Below are positions 22,002-32,704 of a DNA stretch of 64,000 nt, piece after piece; position 1 is the first letter of the stretch; the number at the start of each line of letters is the position of its first letter. A program made the position numbers and the translations under genes. Origin of the DNA: Xenoacremonium recifei (Eukaryota > Ascomycota > Sordariomycetes > Hypocreales > Nectriaceae); NCBI GenBank assembly GCA_012184525.1, contig WOFQ01000053.1, positions 186,001 to 250,000 on the forward strand, read 5' to 3'. The notes beneath the pieces were generated by a model. It made no database searches and had not been told where the DNA came from. It was given only the letters and a program-made list of their open reading frames with translations.

Positions 22002-23797
22002 ATGGCCGAGACGCAGAATCTGCCCCCTGTTGAGTCGGAATCCTCAGTCTTTTGCGCAGCCATGGATTCGGAGAGCAGCAGTAGTTGCACGTCGCTCGAT
22101 ACCATTGTGGTGGACGAGAAGCCCGCGGAGCTCGATGTCGAGGCTCTGGGTCGGAAACGGCCCGAAGTGTTTACTTCGACGTGGATGGAGGTTTGCTTTG
22201 TGGCTTCCATGTTGATTTCTCTGTCGATGGCGGTACGTGGTGCTTGAGTGTCTCGGCTGGTGTTGATCTTGATGCTGACACGATGCTAGGACTTCTTCAT
22301 CGGCGGCTTTCAGGTCGTCTTGCCGCCCCTGATAGAGCCACTTCACATCCCTGACACGGCGAGGACGTGGCCATCTAGTGTGATGACACTGGTGGCTGGT
22401 GCTTTCCTCTTCCCGTTTGGCCGCTTGGCGGACATGCTTGGGGGGTACATCGTCTTCCACGCCGGCCTTGTCTGGTACATCTTCTGGACTATCATTACAG
22501 GTTTCAGCAACAGCTTCGTGATGTTGGTCTTCTGTCGAGCGATGGAAGGTTTGGGTGCTGCTGCCTTCCTGCCAGCTGGTGTCTCTCTCCTGGGACGCAT
22601 CTATCGCCCCGGTCCGCGAAAGAATCTCGTGTTTAGCTTATACGGAGCTCTCTGCCCGATGGGCTTCTTTGCTGGCATTATCATTGGGGGTATGGCCCAT
22701 GAGCTCTTGACTTGGGGCTGGTACTTCTGGCTTGGAGCCATCATCACGGCAGTGTGCTGCCTCTGTTCGTTGTTGACGTCTCCTCGGGACTACGCCGAGG
22801 CACGGCAAAGAAAGGTCACCATGGATTGGTGGGGGTTCTGCACCTCAGTCCCTGGCCTCATCTTGATCATTTATGCAATCACCGACAGTCGCCAGGCTAA
22901 GGGTGGATGGGGATCACCCCAGATAATTGTCACTCTTATTCTCGGAGTGTTGTTCCTGGGTGCGACTATTTACGTGGAGGGCTGGAAAGCTTCAGCACCC
23001 CTCATCCCCCCTGCTATCTTCCATGTCAAGTACATGAAGAGAATGCTACTTACCCTTTTCCTGACATGGGGTGTCTTTTCGATCTATCTCTTCTATGCAA
23101 ACTTTTAGTAAGTCTCAACCATCTACTGTCCAATAGGTATGATGCAGTACTAATATTTACTAGTATCAGTACAATCTTGCACAAAAATGCGATTCTCACA
23201 GCTGTATGGTTTGCGCCATGGGCCGCTGGCGGCCTAGTCCTAGCAATATGCAGTGGTCTCATCCTGCACATACTTCCAGGCCGAGTGCTTCTCATAATCT
23301 CGGGCGTCTGCAAAATCGTTGCTGTTTTATTCTTTGCCCTCATGCCGGATAATCCTAACTACTGGGCTTGGGTTTTCCCTGCCATGCTTGCTGAGGCGGC
23401 TTGCGTGGATGTCTTGTGGACTGTCAGCAACGTCTTCCTAACCTCGAATCTACCGCAAGAACTACAGGGCATGGCAGGCGCCTTGATCAACATCACCGTG
23501 TTCTTAGGCAGCGCGTTCTTCCTGGCCATAGCCGCCGTGGCGCTGGGTCGATTCGAAGCGATGGGTATGGACACAAAGGATCAGTACAAGGGAGTGTTTT
23601 GGATCGGGGTCGGGCTTGGGGCGGTGGCTTTAGTCATCTGCTTCTTCCTGAACGTCGCGAAGGCAGGATGCGACGTGCCTGCCCACGACAAGGCCGAGAC
23701 TGATTCAGGATCCGATTCTGAGTCGGATACCTCCAGCATCCAAGACGCAAATGTCGAACACAAGGAGATCATAACGACGCAAGTCAAGGCCGAATAA
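22002..23797 (+). CDS. MFS multidrug-type transporter (DHA2/ATR1-like)
   Basis: Exons are 22002-22232, 22290-23107 and 23164-23797 (560 aa). A polar 65-residue N-terminus precedes about 13-14 hydrophobic segments. Drug:H+ antiporter motifs are visible: FPFGRLADMLGGY (motif A type), VFCRAMEGLGAAAFLPAGVSLL, and ALCPMGFFAGIIIGG (motif C type). Late segments contain ILTAVWFAPWAAGG and VLWTVSNVFLTSNLP, as in fungal aminotriazole/boron-resistance exporters. The C-terminus is acidic. I start at the ATG giving MAETQNLPP; an in-frame ATG further upstream at 21888 is possible. The divergent Zn2Cys6 gene suggests local control. The substrate cannot be assigned. Confidence 0.9.
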
Positions 23798-24494
23798 AAG
23801 AATCACGAACATGGCACGACAACATATACTATTCTCTTTACGACACTATGTGTCTGGAGAAGTACAGTATGAGGGCTTCACAAAAGATGGGCTGTCTCCA
23901 AGCAGACACAAAAGTTGGCTATAATAAGCGAATATTTCTTATTTCCTTTCTAAGTTATCTAGGATAATCGGCGATGAGCCGGAAGCCAGAATAATGAATC
24001 ATGATGATCCCGAGTGCAAGGCTCCAAACATGACAAGTCATCTGCAGCACATCACGCAACCACTATGCATATGCAAACTTCCCAAGGCATGCAAAGACGA
24101 AGCATCTTCGATCAGCAATGCAATGCAGGTAGCTTAACAGTCACTTATCATAGCCTTGAATAAGAAACATACCCGCATAATGCAGCGGCGGATTATTTTC
24201 GGCAGCAAGAAACCGATGCATCACAAAGTCGTAACTAATATCACACAGGCGTGGGCCCTTGATCATGGACAGTCTCGTGCTATCGTCAACGTAGTATTTG
24301 TTACTCATTGAATCGCCACCGTGATCCGCCTTTTTGACCCCGATCCACCATCGCATCATGGAGGCGCAAGGCGTAAGCCAACATACAATGGAATTGTGTT
24401 GGAAAGCTGTCATTTATGAGGTAAAGAAAAATGGTATCGCATGTCCGGGGAATATAGTGTGTTAGAAGCGGATGATTAGCATCAACTAGCACTT
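23798..24494. other. AT-rich intergenic region upstream of tRNA
   Basis: Contains the MFS 3' region. A 90-codon frame at 24141-24413 (-) shows no family resemblance and is not called. Confidence 0.45.
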
Positions 24495-24566
24495 GCCCCG
24501 TTGGCTAAGTGGTATAGCGTGTCACTAGTAATGACAAGATCACTGGTTCGATTCCAGTACGGGGCA
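24495..24566 (+). tRNA. tRNA-Thr (anticodon AGT)
   Basis: 72 nt, no intron. The acceptor stem GCCCCGT pairs with ACGGGGC (discriminator A). The D-stem GCT/AGC flanks loop AAGTGGTAT. The anticodon stem TGTCA/TGACA encloses CTAGTAA with AGT at 24527-24529. The T-stem ACTGG/CCAGT has loop TTCGATT. The internal pol III B box GGTTCGATTCC is intact. It decodes ACU and, after A-to-I editing, ACC. A T-run terminator follows. Confidence 0.96.
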
Positions 24567-24579
24567 ACTCAATACTTTC

Positions 24580-24595
24580 TTTTTGTATTTTTTTT
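24580..24595 (+). terminator. RNA polymerase III T-run terminators
   Basis: A five-T run (24580-24584) and an eight-T run (24588-24595) begin 14 bases after the tRNA. Confidence 0.75.
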
Positions 24596-24770
24596 CTTTT
24601 CTCTTTTAATTCTTCTTTCGGATCAACGGCCGAGTAATTTGAAGTTTGATGTTTATATATATGCTTATTTGTCTTGCTGCAAGGCCCTTATTCTGGCTTG
24701 GCATGGAAGGTCTGATTGCGGAATTAAGTAGTTTGCTGCTCCATCCCATTCCTGAACGCGCTGCTAGCTC

Positions 24771-26131
24771 TTATAATTGCGCACAAGTTAAATGTTCCAG
24801 GGTTTTCATGGGCCACTGAATCCATTGCTGATGTTCAGAGTCCATCATATCGCAAACTCGGTGGATGATGTGGGCAGCCCATCCTCGCATAAACCAGAAG
24901 CCTTCGAGAGACTTCAGCAGGATTGCAAAATGGGCCAGGATAGCTAGGGATATTGGATGTTTCTGCTTGACACTCTCAATAAATCGGTCTTGTGTGCAGT
25001 ACATCCAGGACATAACGACCTCAACTCTGCCATCCGGGAGGTCTTTGGGGTGATCGGAAGTGCCAAAGGTGAATTCGAAGCACCAAGCCAGTTGGTCTAC
25101 AGATCCTGTGAATAGATCCATGTCTTCCACCAATTCCGTATCGATGAGACGATGTAGCTTCTCGATGGCCAGTTCCCAGGAAACCACTTCGACGGATCGA
25201 ATTTGCACGTCAAGTCGTGGTGTTTCCTTGGCATCAGGTGGACCGAATTCACCAAGTTCTGTGCGCGTGCTGTCCTGGAGGACAAATCGTACTCCACGAA
25301 GCATATCCCACCAAGGGACGTCGCCATCCTCTGCGATCATGAGGAGATGACCTGGCCTTGGCTTTATCGCTAGGGTTGAGAAGCAGACGAGCATCATGGA
25401 GATAAAAACTGCCCTACAGTTTTGTTGGGACAGATTTGAAAGGTTTTCCGTAATTTCGCGTAACGCGATGGTTAAGTGCTGATCTGCGAGCCTTTCGTAT
25501 AAGGCGGCCTTTTGAGGTCGCAGGAGAGTGAGATGTCGAGCAGATATGACCAGAACCACACGCAGAAGATAGTGACAGGTGAAGCCTAAGCGTGGAACAT
25601 CATCTCGCCAGAAAGGAGGATAGCCGAGAGTGGCAGCGGTGCATGATACATAGTGATATAGGAGTTCGAGATCATCAGCGTTCAAAGACGGCGGAGCCGT
25701 GGAGACCGCTGAAAGACTGGGGTTGAGCTGTCCAAGTGTAGGGGCTTTATTCTCGCGAAAAGGGTATGTGACAAGATGGTTCCAATCCTTAGTTGGGCGC
25801 CCCCGTTTCCGGACCACTGGTTTAGGGGGGAGATCTGCCGGGAAAGGAAGAAAATCACAAGAGACATGAAGCCTAGCGCAGTTGCCGCAGGCAGGCTTTT
25901 GTTCATCACACTGAAATGACGCAGAATGCGTTAGCAAAAGCAGCAAACATTTAAGACGTCGCATCCAAAGAATAAAGGGAGAGAACGTGCCTTGACCTTC
26001 CGGCGCTTGCAGGTCTTGCAGCCAGCTCTGGATTTAGTGTGCCGCTTCTTGACGCGCCCCTGAGAGGAATCTCCACTGTCTTGAGGCTCGCTAGGAGTGC
26101 TTGCAGCATAATCTGGTAAGTATGCATCCAT
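24771..26131 (-). CDS. Zn2Cys6 transcription factor, Upc2-like (sterol-type)
   Basis: Exons are 26131-25991 and 25910-24771 (426 aa). The zinc cluster begins KKRHTKSRAGCKTCKRRKVK and continues CDEQKPACGNCARLHVSC after the intron; the six cysteines are about 38, 41, 48, 55, 58 and 65. The only splice that keeps the cluster in frame uses a GC donor (AAG|GCACGT) and a TTTCAG acceptor, a GC-AG intron of 80 bp. A KRGRPTK patch follows. The C-terminal body with FWFMRGWAAHIIHRV resembles the Upc2/Ecm22-like group, whose ligand domain senses sterols in yeast. That functional link is inference. An alternative upstream in-frame ATG at 26194 would add 21 residues. Confidence 0.83.
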
Positions 26132-26678
26132 TTTCCGATTCTCGAGCAAAGGTTGCGAGTGAAAAGTAGCATCTGAGTTTACGAGGCCACGCAAGTGCCC
26201 CTGGAGATGTCACAGATATGTCGGGTTATCTTTTAGCCGCGCCCGAACCAAGTGTCCAGTACTCCGTAGCTCAACCAACGCAAATCGTATTTACTTTCCA
26301 GCAATTAGAGTGAGCTCCTAGGTGGGGAGGACGGAAATAGTGTTCGCGCGGGTTCTCGATTTTGAGCGGATATGGGGGGTGGTAGGCTGAGAAGACCCCA
26401 AGGACAGGAATACCCGATCAAGAAGACTATCCCAGAGGTAGTGTTATTTGAACGATATATTTTCAGGTGACAGCCTCTAATTAAACCCTACATTTTGAAA
26501 ACCAGATCTTCATGTGTAGGTGAATGCGCAAAATACATATTTGAATACAAGTGTGATCTCAGGCGCATCACCAAATCCGCCCGTAATTTTCACTCGATTT
26601 TGTGATGATAAGTCTTATTAGAATGAAGGACTCCGTCGCTAATGCATACTGGGAAACTCAAATAACGAGAGTGATAAA
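26132..26678. other. intergenic: Upc2-like promoter and RTA1-like 3' side
   Basis: AT-rich, no coding content supported. It holds the promoter of the sterol-type regulator. Confidence 0.45.
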
Positions 26679-27589
26679 TCAAGGAATTCCAACAACCGAC
26701 CCATCCTCAAAACCTCTCGGCTTCCCTTTCATTTGAACAGACTCCCAACCGGGCTGCGTCTGCCGTCTTGTTGCATCACTGTAATGAAAAGGGATACACA
26801 GTATCATAACCCCAAACATCAAGAGTGCGTCAAAAAGGTACAGCATGGCCTCATGTTCGCTGATAAATCCATGAAACCCTTGCAAAAACTCAATAACCCT
26901 GACGAAGTTCCGTATCCAGATAGTCACAACGGCAGCGGCCAACATCCAGACGATCGGCTGCCATTTGGGTGTAATGGTGTCGAGGTTCACCTTTCGCCTA
27001 GCCATATAGCGGAATCGAAAAATGAGGGAAAGATACACTGCAAGAGCGCATAGCTGGAAGACGAGTCCTCCCAAAACAACATCATCCCCAATCCGCATTA
27101 ACTTGAGACTGCCGGATATCTGGACAAGTCCACCCCCAATCTGCGAGCAAAAAGCCACGATATCAATCAATACGAAACAGGTTGTAACTCCACACTTTCG
27201 TTTCGGTCGCTGGAGGACTGATATTTTGAGTTTCCCGAGTGTGGAATAGATCGTGGCAGATATGAAGACAGGCGATACGAGGATCAGCATGAGCTGCAGC
27301 ATGTACGGGCCCGGTGAGTCAGGGAGGTGTCCAGCCCATGCACGGCCATAGTATCCGAACGTCTCGCCTAATATTCTGTTAGTAACTATAATCACTCTCC
27401 TTGCGTCCAAAACGTACAAATGCCACCTAGGACCAGGGGAATGAAGAACCAGTGTTTGAATCGGACTGTATGAACAACGTGTACGCAGGTGATGATGGCA
27501 AACAGTGCCATGAAAGCGTAGCCCGCCGGAGTTGAAGGAGTGTAAGGGAAAAATATGACTTTGCCATCTTCAAATTGCACGAGACCCAT
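26679..27589 (-). CDS. RTA1-like seven-transmembrane protein
   Basis: Exons are 27589-27418 and 27367-26679 (286 aa). Seven hydrophobic segments. The joined block ICETFGYYGRAWA matches the RTA1 family core, and further hallmarks are YMLQLMLILVSPVFISATIY, DIVAFCSQIGGG, IWIRNFVRVIEF and EHEAMLYLFDALLM. Fungal RTA1/RSB1 proteins are stress-induced membrane proteins linked to resistance to aminocholesterol and to phytosphingosine export. The 50-bp intron has branch CTAAC and acceptor TTAG. Upstream it has its own 950-bp promoter; it lies downstream of the NCS1 permease and next to the Upc2-like regulator on the same strand. Confidence 0.93.
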
Positions 27590-28538
27590 TGTGACTTTGC
27601 AAAGGAGGATTATCGTCGGCAGAAGAGTGGGGCTTTGCTTCGGTTTCTGATTTTTGGATGTGAACGAGGGTTGATATGGTGTTGTGATAGTTCGCCTGTC
27701 GATTCTCAAATTTTCGCTGTTGATGTTAAGAAACTGAAAAGATATGTGGAAATGAACTGATGGGGAAAAAATGAATGTAGGAAGCAAGTATAATAAGAAG
27801 CACGGAGTTCAGATTCTGCGTCAGTCACCATGCTGCGCCCTTATCCCTACTTAGATAACGATTTTTCGGTTTCAACCCGATAAACCCCCACTTCGTGAAG
27901 CTGAATACGATGCTCGGCCAATTGTACGGAGAACCTGACGTGGCTCACACCAGACACAATCCACCACCGGCGGTTAGATGAAACAAGTGACAAGCATCGT
28001 TTCAAAGCCACATTGTCAAATGCAATGAGTGGTATCGATACAGTCAAGCACTATTGATAGCCCCGAACTGTAACCACGCCCTAGCCGTATTCCCACTGTG
28101 GTTGCATACTAAATGCGCTTGGGCTAACGTCTTTTCGCCTGAATCATGTTACGCGACTGGCCACAGGACCAAATTGAAACAGAAATCGTTTTCGGTTCTT
28201 GAAAGCCGATAAATCGCCAAGTCGCAACCGTTGCGAAATCGACCTCGTCATCAACAGGACGGAAGAAACTGTGTCTCCGAAGGGATGTCAATTACAAAGT
28301 TTCTCATCTCCATTTTTGAAACTCAGCTTTATGCGATCGGGAGGTTATTAAAAGCGTGCTTGATAATGCAACTCTCTACATTACGGATCCAAAACATGAA
28401 CATGTAGGTATATACTAAGGTTCGACGTCGCTCATTCTTTCAACACGTCGACTTCTAGATCGTAACTTCGTAACCCCCATAGAAATCTCTGTACCTTTTC
28501 TTCTTGCATCACCTTCTTCACTATATTGCTTCTCTTGC
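27590..28538. other. intergenic: RTA1-like promoter and permease 3' side
   Basis: AT-rich, with no supported gene. It contains the upstream region of the RTA1-like gene. Confidence 0.45.
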
Positions 28539-30312
28539 TCAAAATGTCTTCGAATAATCATCCACACCCTTGACTTCAGGCCCGGTCATCTGCTCCTCAT
28601 CATACTTTTGGCTACTAGTGTCGTAAGCAACGTGAACATCATCAATCTCGTTGCCGACCTCCATCCAGCGGTCGCTAGTTGCGCGCATCGGGAAGATCTT
28701 GCACATGAGCCAGTACGAGCTTGAGGCAACGATAAAGCCTGCGAAATAGTTTACGTTGTAAATGTACTTGGCTCTGATGGGGACCTTATCGCCAATAGCG
28801 CCGGCAAATCCCACGACGTTGATTAAGATGCCGCAGATGTAGGCAACATAAGCGCGGAAGTTGATACCCCAGGTGAAGAAGTATGGGCCAGTCTTACGGC
28901 CATCATAGAGCTCCTTGATCTCCAGATAGCCACGGCGGACGAAGTAGTAGTCAGATACCATAACGCCTGCGATCGAGCTGAGGAAGACCGAGTAGGCAGA
29001 CAGGTAGGTGGTGAACATGCTACTAGTGGTGAGCAGCTTATACGGACACATAGCGAGACCGACAGCAGCACAGAGGTAACCACCACGTCGAATGTTGATA
29101 TAACGCGGCAGCAGAGCAGTCATGTCGGTGCCGGCAGAAACGGAATTAGCAGCAATATTGGTACCGAGCTGGGCCAGAGCGAAAGCAAAGGCAATGATGA
29201 AGACGCCAAAACGCTGAGCTGAGCTACCGTCATCGATGAAGCGGTCGAGAAGGTCGAGGGGGTCCCAAATGGGGTCACCATAGATGACGGAAGACGAAGA
29301 AGACACGATGATGCCGATGAAGGACGTCAACGCGAAGCCCACAGGGATAGTGATGGCCTGCGACCAAATAGCGTCACGCGGTTTCTGTGCGAAACGCGCG
29401 AAATCATTCGAATTAACAATAAGAGTCGCGAAATTGGCGATCGACGACATAATTCCGTTAACCATAGCCCAGGCGAACTTGCTGCCGTGGATGGTGTTGC
29501 TCTGCTTCATGACCGGGCCGATTCCGCCAGCGCGGGCGCAAGCCCAGGCGAGGAACGCAATACCCGCACAGGGCACGACGTAGGCCTTGACAGTGAAGAG
29601 ATGGCGAATCTTGTGAACAGGAAACCAGATGGCCGGCAGCGAGCAAAGCCAAAAGATGAAGAAGGAAACGAAGTCGGCGGTGGTGGTGCCGGAGCTGGGG
29701 CTGAAGGTGTTGTGAATCTTGTTGCGATCCCAGGACTTCCAGATAGAGCGGATCATAAGGTAGACACAGTTGCCGCCGATGTAGCTTTGAACACCGTACC
29801 AGACACAGGCTGTAGAGTGTCAGTGTTGTGCGGTACGAGCCGAGAAGCTCAAGAGACTCACCCATAGCAGCACGGTTAAAGACAGGCCACAGGCTACCCC
29901 AGATGCCAAAGGAGGCCCTGTTAGCGACAGGAAATCCGATATGGTACATAGCACCAATGCGGCCGTTGAGGGCGACGAAAAGTCCAGCGATGGTATAGCC
30001 GATCCAGACGCAGATCCAGGCCTGCCACCACGACAGGCCGTTGACAACCATGGTTCCTGAAATCATCCAAGTGTTAACGTTGAATGAGTCAGCGACCCAG
30101 AAAGCGACAAAGTTCCAGGGCCCCCATTGACGGCGCTCCTTTTCGACAGGTTTGAGATCATGGTTGGTGAGCTATACTTTGTGTCAGTATGAGAGGTGTG
30201 AGACTTCAGCGGAACATCGTGGGCATACCATCAACTGAGTTTTAGTCAGGCCAGGCTCCGCCTCGACGGCCAGCTTGTCGGCCACGACCCTGAACTTCGA
30301 ACGAGTCTCCAT
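28539..30312 (-). CDS. NCS1-family nucleobase/allantoin permease (Fur type)
   Basis: Exons are 30312-30229, 30171-29862 and 29809-28539 (554 aa). Twelve predicted membrane segments. Fur-family blocks include RRQWGPWNFVAFWVADSFN and WMISGTMVVNGLSWWQAW in the first half, then GRIGAMYHIGFPVANRASFG, MACVWYGVQSYIGG, MVNGIMSSIANFATLIVNSNDF ahead of ARFA, and PYKLLTTSSMFTTYLS. These proteins import uracil, allantoin, uridine or related compounds with H+ at the plasma membrane; the substrate is not deducible here. Three in-phase exons restore the motif order without gaps. GATA motifs upstream would fit nitrogen control. The acidic cytosolic tail (about 515-554) has Lys residues of the kind used for endocytic turnover. 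Confidence 0.93.
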
Positions 30313-32704
30313 GATGAGCACGTGAGCGGCCCGAGGAGAGACGTCAGGGCAGAGAGGAGAGGGACCGGGGTGGGCAGTTTTTATCGAGTAATTGACAGGT
30401 TCAAGAGTGCCACACTAGCCGGGGGAGCTATAAATGGGATCCTCGAGCAGTGACGTCTGAGGTAGGTAGTGTTAGAGGTAGAGGTGAAAGAGGAACGTTA
30501 ACATGAGCTGCCAGTAGGGAAACAAGACGAGGCGTCGATGGCTTGAGGAGGCGCAAACCTTGCGCTGTAAGCGTCAGGGTTCTTCTCTCTCACTCTGTTT
30601 GACTGGAGCCGAGACGTTCAGATTACCGGAGAGGGGGGCAACGGGCGGTATTTATTCTGTTTTATATATCATAAAGCCAAGCTACCTTACGTATCAACAA
30701 CAACCATGCCCAGTATCATCCTGGGTTTATCTGACCGGGAACCATAATAATCCCCCAAAATCCGGGAGAAGGGGGGCCGCCGGCGGCATCGCAAACGTGA
30801 GAACATGGGAGGACAAGAGACGCGGCGCCGGCGATCAGGCCTAGCAAGACGAAGCCGTATGTATTACTAGGAAGTTTTGCAAATCAGCCGGAAGTCATGG
30901 TTCGAGGAGATCTTCAGACAAAGGAGCAGAACCCCCCACATGGTCGTTCATGGGCGATTCCGATGCTCGGCAAGAGGAGCTTCAGGCTGTTAGTGGCCGG
31001 CTCTTCTCAGTGAAAAACAGCTGGAGTCCGCAAAGTTTTGGAGCTGGATCCCTGTTTAGGGCCCGCTGGCAGTGCGGCTTCCCCGTGATAGCGCTGGAGC
31101 TAAGATAGCCATCGTAGCATTGGCCAGCTCTTATTACTCGATCTCATCGAGTCAACCACTGCTCGCCTTCCACGAGTTCTGTCATGGACGCATTACCCGC
31201 GGAGCCGTAGATGGCTAAACTGAGAGGCCCGGGGCAAAGGGGAAGATGAAGTGTCGATCATTCTCTGCGTCGCGGAGTGTTTTGCTGCATCGTGGCTCTG
31301 AAGCCGTCATCACTGTGATGCAACAGAGGGCGAGCACATTGACATCATCAGCGCTCCTCGACGCTCACACTACAGTCCCTGCACACGGAGGCAAACAGGG
31401 TCGTCGTTTGGAAGGCGAAATCGCCTGCATCGTTAGGGCTCGCGTCTTCTTCCGCCTGCATGAAACCGCGCCACCGGCCCTAGAACCATTTAACCCTGCC
31501 CATAGACTGCGGCCTCATACGATCCTTGAAGGATGGATGAGAAGCCGGCCAAGCGTCTATCGTCCGTCCCGGCCAGTGGATGTGAGTTACCTATCTTGCC
31601 TAGACCCAGTCTATGACTGCAATATTAATTGTTTGGTTGAGTGATTATCGCAGATATGCGCATTCATTGTTTCTTTGTTGTATTGTTATCGAGTAACGGC
31701 GTTGCAGACTGTCCTGTCCAATACAGAAAACGTGGCTTGCTGGATGCATGAACCGCCTTTTTCTTAAACGCCTCCGATCTTGTCACGCATCGATTGATCA
31801 GCCTGCCAAGATTATCGAGCCAGATAGGAAACAACGTTCGGGTCAGACAGCAGCACACGAGATTGACGGAAATTCACAGCCACTTCATTGGTGCATGGCA
31901 ACCTGTTGTGCTTTGTTACAACGAGAATCCACGTCAACGCGGGCGCAGCGCGACAGGTGCCGAAATGCAAACAGCCGTGAGGTGGCACTTGAGACAGACC
32001 TAGACCAGACAAAATGCTCCAAGCTGATCGAACCTACCTAATATATTTGGGTCGGATAGAGGCAAAAATGATGTTCTGGTAGAATTCGACAAAACCAGTA
32101 TAGGGTAGGTCGATACGAGAGGTTGGGGTCTGCTGAAGAGTTCGACCACTGGAGCCCTGCTAGCCTCATCCCTGCTGCTGACAGCAAGCACTGGCCGTTC
32201 CGGGCCGTCGGGCTCGTATTCACGGACCGCGCTGCAGGCATATTAGCAAGCTGCAAGCACCCATGCGAGCAATCACAAAGCTGCACGCGCGAGTCGAGGT
32301 GATGCTCGGTCGAGGTACCTAACGGACCTTCGGTGCCTGACTAAGCCCTTTCCTGGACAGCTCTCGAGGCAAGCACGTGAATGCCCCGCCACTAGCCAAT
32401 CAGCGACCACGAAGCTCTCTCCTCTAAACAAGTCCTCCATCATCACCGCCTTGACCCTCTTCACGCGAAAGCCCACTTTTTGTTTCATCCCCCACCATCA
32501 ACCCTCGACCATCGTCAACATTCAGGCATCTTTCTATTGCCCCTCACGATTCTCAATCCTGCCTCTCTTGTATAGGAACGCGTTTTGAAGCTCTCGCACC
32601 CGCCTGGGCTTCCACATACCATACCAGCCTCCACCATCTGCCACGCCACTGTCGACGAGCGAGCTTCCCCCCTTCTCTGTCACGAACGGCACGGCACGGC
32701 CATC
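30313..32704. other. 2.4-kb divergent intergenic region
   Basis: Separates the permease (-) from the importin (+). Frames such as 31246-31644 have no domains. Apart from the GATA motifs and the importin leader (about 32400-32704, CT-rich) I see nothing to annotate. Confidence 0.45.
30381..30732 (-). promoter_or_regulatory. HGATAR motifs upstream of the permease
   Basis: CGATAA at 30386-30381 (about 70 bases before the ATG) and AGATAA at 30732-30727 on the coding strand fit the AreA/NIT2 consensus. The motif is short, so relevance is uncertain. Confidence 0.25.

Noticed and set aside
24141..24413. 90-codon minus-strand frame with a following GTATGT
   Set aside because: A donor-like site is present but I cannot find a partner exon or any recognisable sequence.
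31246..31644. 132-codon plus-strand frame
   Set aside because: Isolated, low-quality sequence in a promoter region; no family seen.
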